This document shows positions 63,114 to 64,000 of a stretch of DNA of 64,000 nucleotides, one piece after another. The position numbers and the translations under genes are program-made. The stretch lies in assembly GCF_007860075.1 (NCBI RefSeq), contig NZ_SJPP01000002.1:62001-126000 (forward strand). The letters are read 5' to 3'. The notes under the pieces were generated by a model that worked only from the letters and a program-made list of their open reading frames with translations, did not search any database and was not told the origin of the DNA. Positions within the stretch are counted from its first letter, which is position 1, and the number at the start of each line of letters is the position of its first letter. Source of the DNA: Symmachiella macrocystis (GTDB lineage: Bacteria > Planctomycetota > Planctomycetia > Planctomycetales > Planctomycetaceae).

Positions 63114-64000
63114 ATGCAGCAATACGCACCGTTACTGATCGTGACGGCGTTTCTGGGAGCATGGGTTGCAGCCAGCCCGTTAGCGGCGGCTGATCAAAAA
63201 CCGGTGGACTTCAATCGTGACGTCCGCCCGATCCTGTCTAAGAAATGTTTCCCCTGCCACGGTCCCGATGCCGGCTCCCGTGAGGGAGGCTTGCGACTCG
63301 ACGTGCGCGATGCGGCCCTCGGCGAAGCAGACAGCGGTGAGCGAGCCATTATCCCCGGCAATGCCGCTACGAGCGAACTGATCGCCCGCATCAGCGCTGA
63401 CGACGACAGCCTACGCATGCCTCCGGCCGAGACAGGCGATCCGCTCACAAAATTGCAAATCGATGTGCTCCGCCGTTGGATCAACCAGGACGCCCCTTAT
63501 GCGCGGCACTGGGCATTTGTAAAACTAGTACGTCCCCAACCGCCAATGGTCACCAACACCGACTGGCCGCGCAATACGATCGATCACTTTGTGCTAAAAC
63601 GACTCGAACAGGCCGGCCTCGCCCCCTCGCCGGAAGTGGATCGTTACGCGTTGATTCGCCGCCTCAGTTTCGACCTACGCGGCCTCCCTCCCACGCCCGC
63701 CGAAGTCGAAGCATTTGTCAACGACAATAATCCACAGGCCTACGAGAACTTGGTTGATACTTTTCTGCAAGACCCCGCCTACGGCGAACGCTGGGCGCAA
63801 ATGTGGCTTGATCTCGCTCGGTATGCCGACTCCAAGGGATACGGGTCTGACCCACTACGAGAAATCTGGCGGTACCGCGATTGGGTGATCGACGCCTTCA
63901 ACAACAATATGCCGTACGACCAATTTACGATCGAGCAAATCGCCGGGGACCTGCTCCCCGAGGCTACGCTTCAGCAACGGATGGCGACCTCCTTTCATCG
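63114..64000 (+). CDS. Planctomycete cytochrome c / DUF1549-type protein, partial (right edge)
   Basis: The 295 codons present encode a signal peptide (MQQYAPLLIVTAFLGAWVAA), a planctomycete cytochrome c-like domain with a heme site in KKCFPCHGPD and the following PGNAATSEL and MPPAE segments, then the DUF1549 region with GYGSDPLREIWRYRDWVIDA and FTIEQIAGDLLP. In full-length members a DUF1553 domain follows; it lies beyond base 64000. These large proteins are typical of planctomycetes, often next to DUF1501 genes, and are placed in polysaccharide breakdown or cell-surface redox roles by inference. The start is ATG 63114. Confidence 0.88.
   Translation, partial: MQQYAPLLIVTAFLGAWVAASPLAAADQKPVDFNRDVRPILSKKCFPCHGPDAGSREGGLRLDVRDAALGEADSGERAIIPGNAATSELIARISADDDSLRMPPAETGDPLTKLQIDVLRRWINQDAPYARHWAFVKLVRPQPPMVTNTDWPRNTIDHFVLKRLEQAGLAPSPEVDRYALIRRLSFDLRGLPPTPAEVEAFVNDNNPQAYENLVDTFLQDPAYGERWAQMWLDLARYADSKGYGSDPLREIWRYRDWVIDAFNNNMPYDQFTIEQIAGDLLPEATLQQRMATSFH

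Overview
The window looks like chromosomal DNA from a free-living planctomycete of the order Planctomycetales; the genus cannot be fixed from sequence alone. The lineage markers are a tandem array of six DUF1559 pseudopilin-like proteins, a planctomycete cytochrome c/DUF1549 protein cut by the right edge, a DUF1080 protein, a very large surface protein with the LEQRL-type N-terminal motif of planctomycete exoproteins, vWA/BatA-like membrane proteins, and long intergenic spacers carrying dispersed palindromic repeats. I found no rRNA, tRNA, CRISPR array, phage or insertion sequence.

Layout. 0.26-2.4 kb: guanine deaminase and a membrane-anchored ABM-domain protein. 2.5-5.7 kb (minus): a ketosynthase, an acyl carrier protein and a CrtI-like FAD oxidoreductase, a compact lipid- or polyketide-type cluster. 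6.3-7.2 kb: a zinc-ribbon membrane protein. 7.2-13.0 kb (minus): three tandem TPR/O-GlcNAc-transferase-like genes coupled by ATGA overlaps. 13.3-22.2 kb: BatA-like vWA protein (minus), then vWA protein, giant coiled-coil membrane protein and secreted Gln/Pro-rich protein (plus). 22.3-24.5 kb: penicillin-acylase-family enzyme. 24.7-28.1 kb (minus): a sodium-pumping decarboxylase operon (gamma, beta, alpha with biotin). 28.6-34.1 kb: a small lipoprotein, a pyruvate/indolepyruvate-decarboxylase-type enzyme, a polytopic membrane protein, an FG-GAP protein and a solitary colicin-immunity-like gene. 34.3-40.3 kb: a DUF2306 protein and the six-gene DUF1559 array. 40.5-44.2 kb: cytidylate kinase and a GH38-like protein lacking the usual catalytic residues. 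45.0-51.4 kb: a type IV pilus/secretion-type operon (PilM-PilN fusion plus two inner-membrane proteins) whose products carry unusual RG/Asp-rich low-complexity patches. 51.6-55.6 kb (minus): FolC, DUF1080 protein, aldehyde-dehydrogenase-like protein. 55.9-61.1 kb: the giant repeat protein. 61.6-64.0 kb: a GspE-N-like small protein, biotin ligase, and the start of a DUF1549-type protein.

How the parts may fit together. The PilM operon, the DUF1559 pseudopilin array and the small GspE-N-like protein could serve one envelope secretion or pilus apparatus, although they are not adjacent. The biotin ligase at 62.1 kb would charge the biotin domain of the decarboxylase alpha subunit. The strongest candidates for something undescribed are the RG-rich pilus-type operon, the hierarchical 75-residue repeat protein with a duplicated N-terminal sorting segment, the ketosynthase/ACP/CrtI-like mini-cluster, and pseudopilin paralogues that have lost the prepilin-peptidase site.
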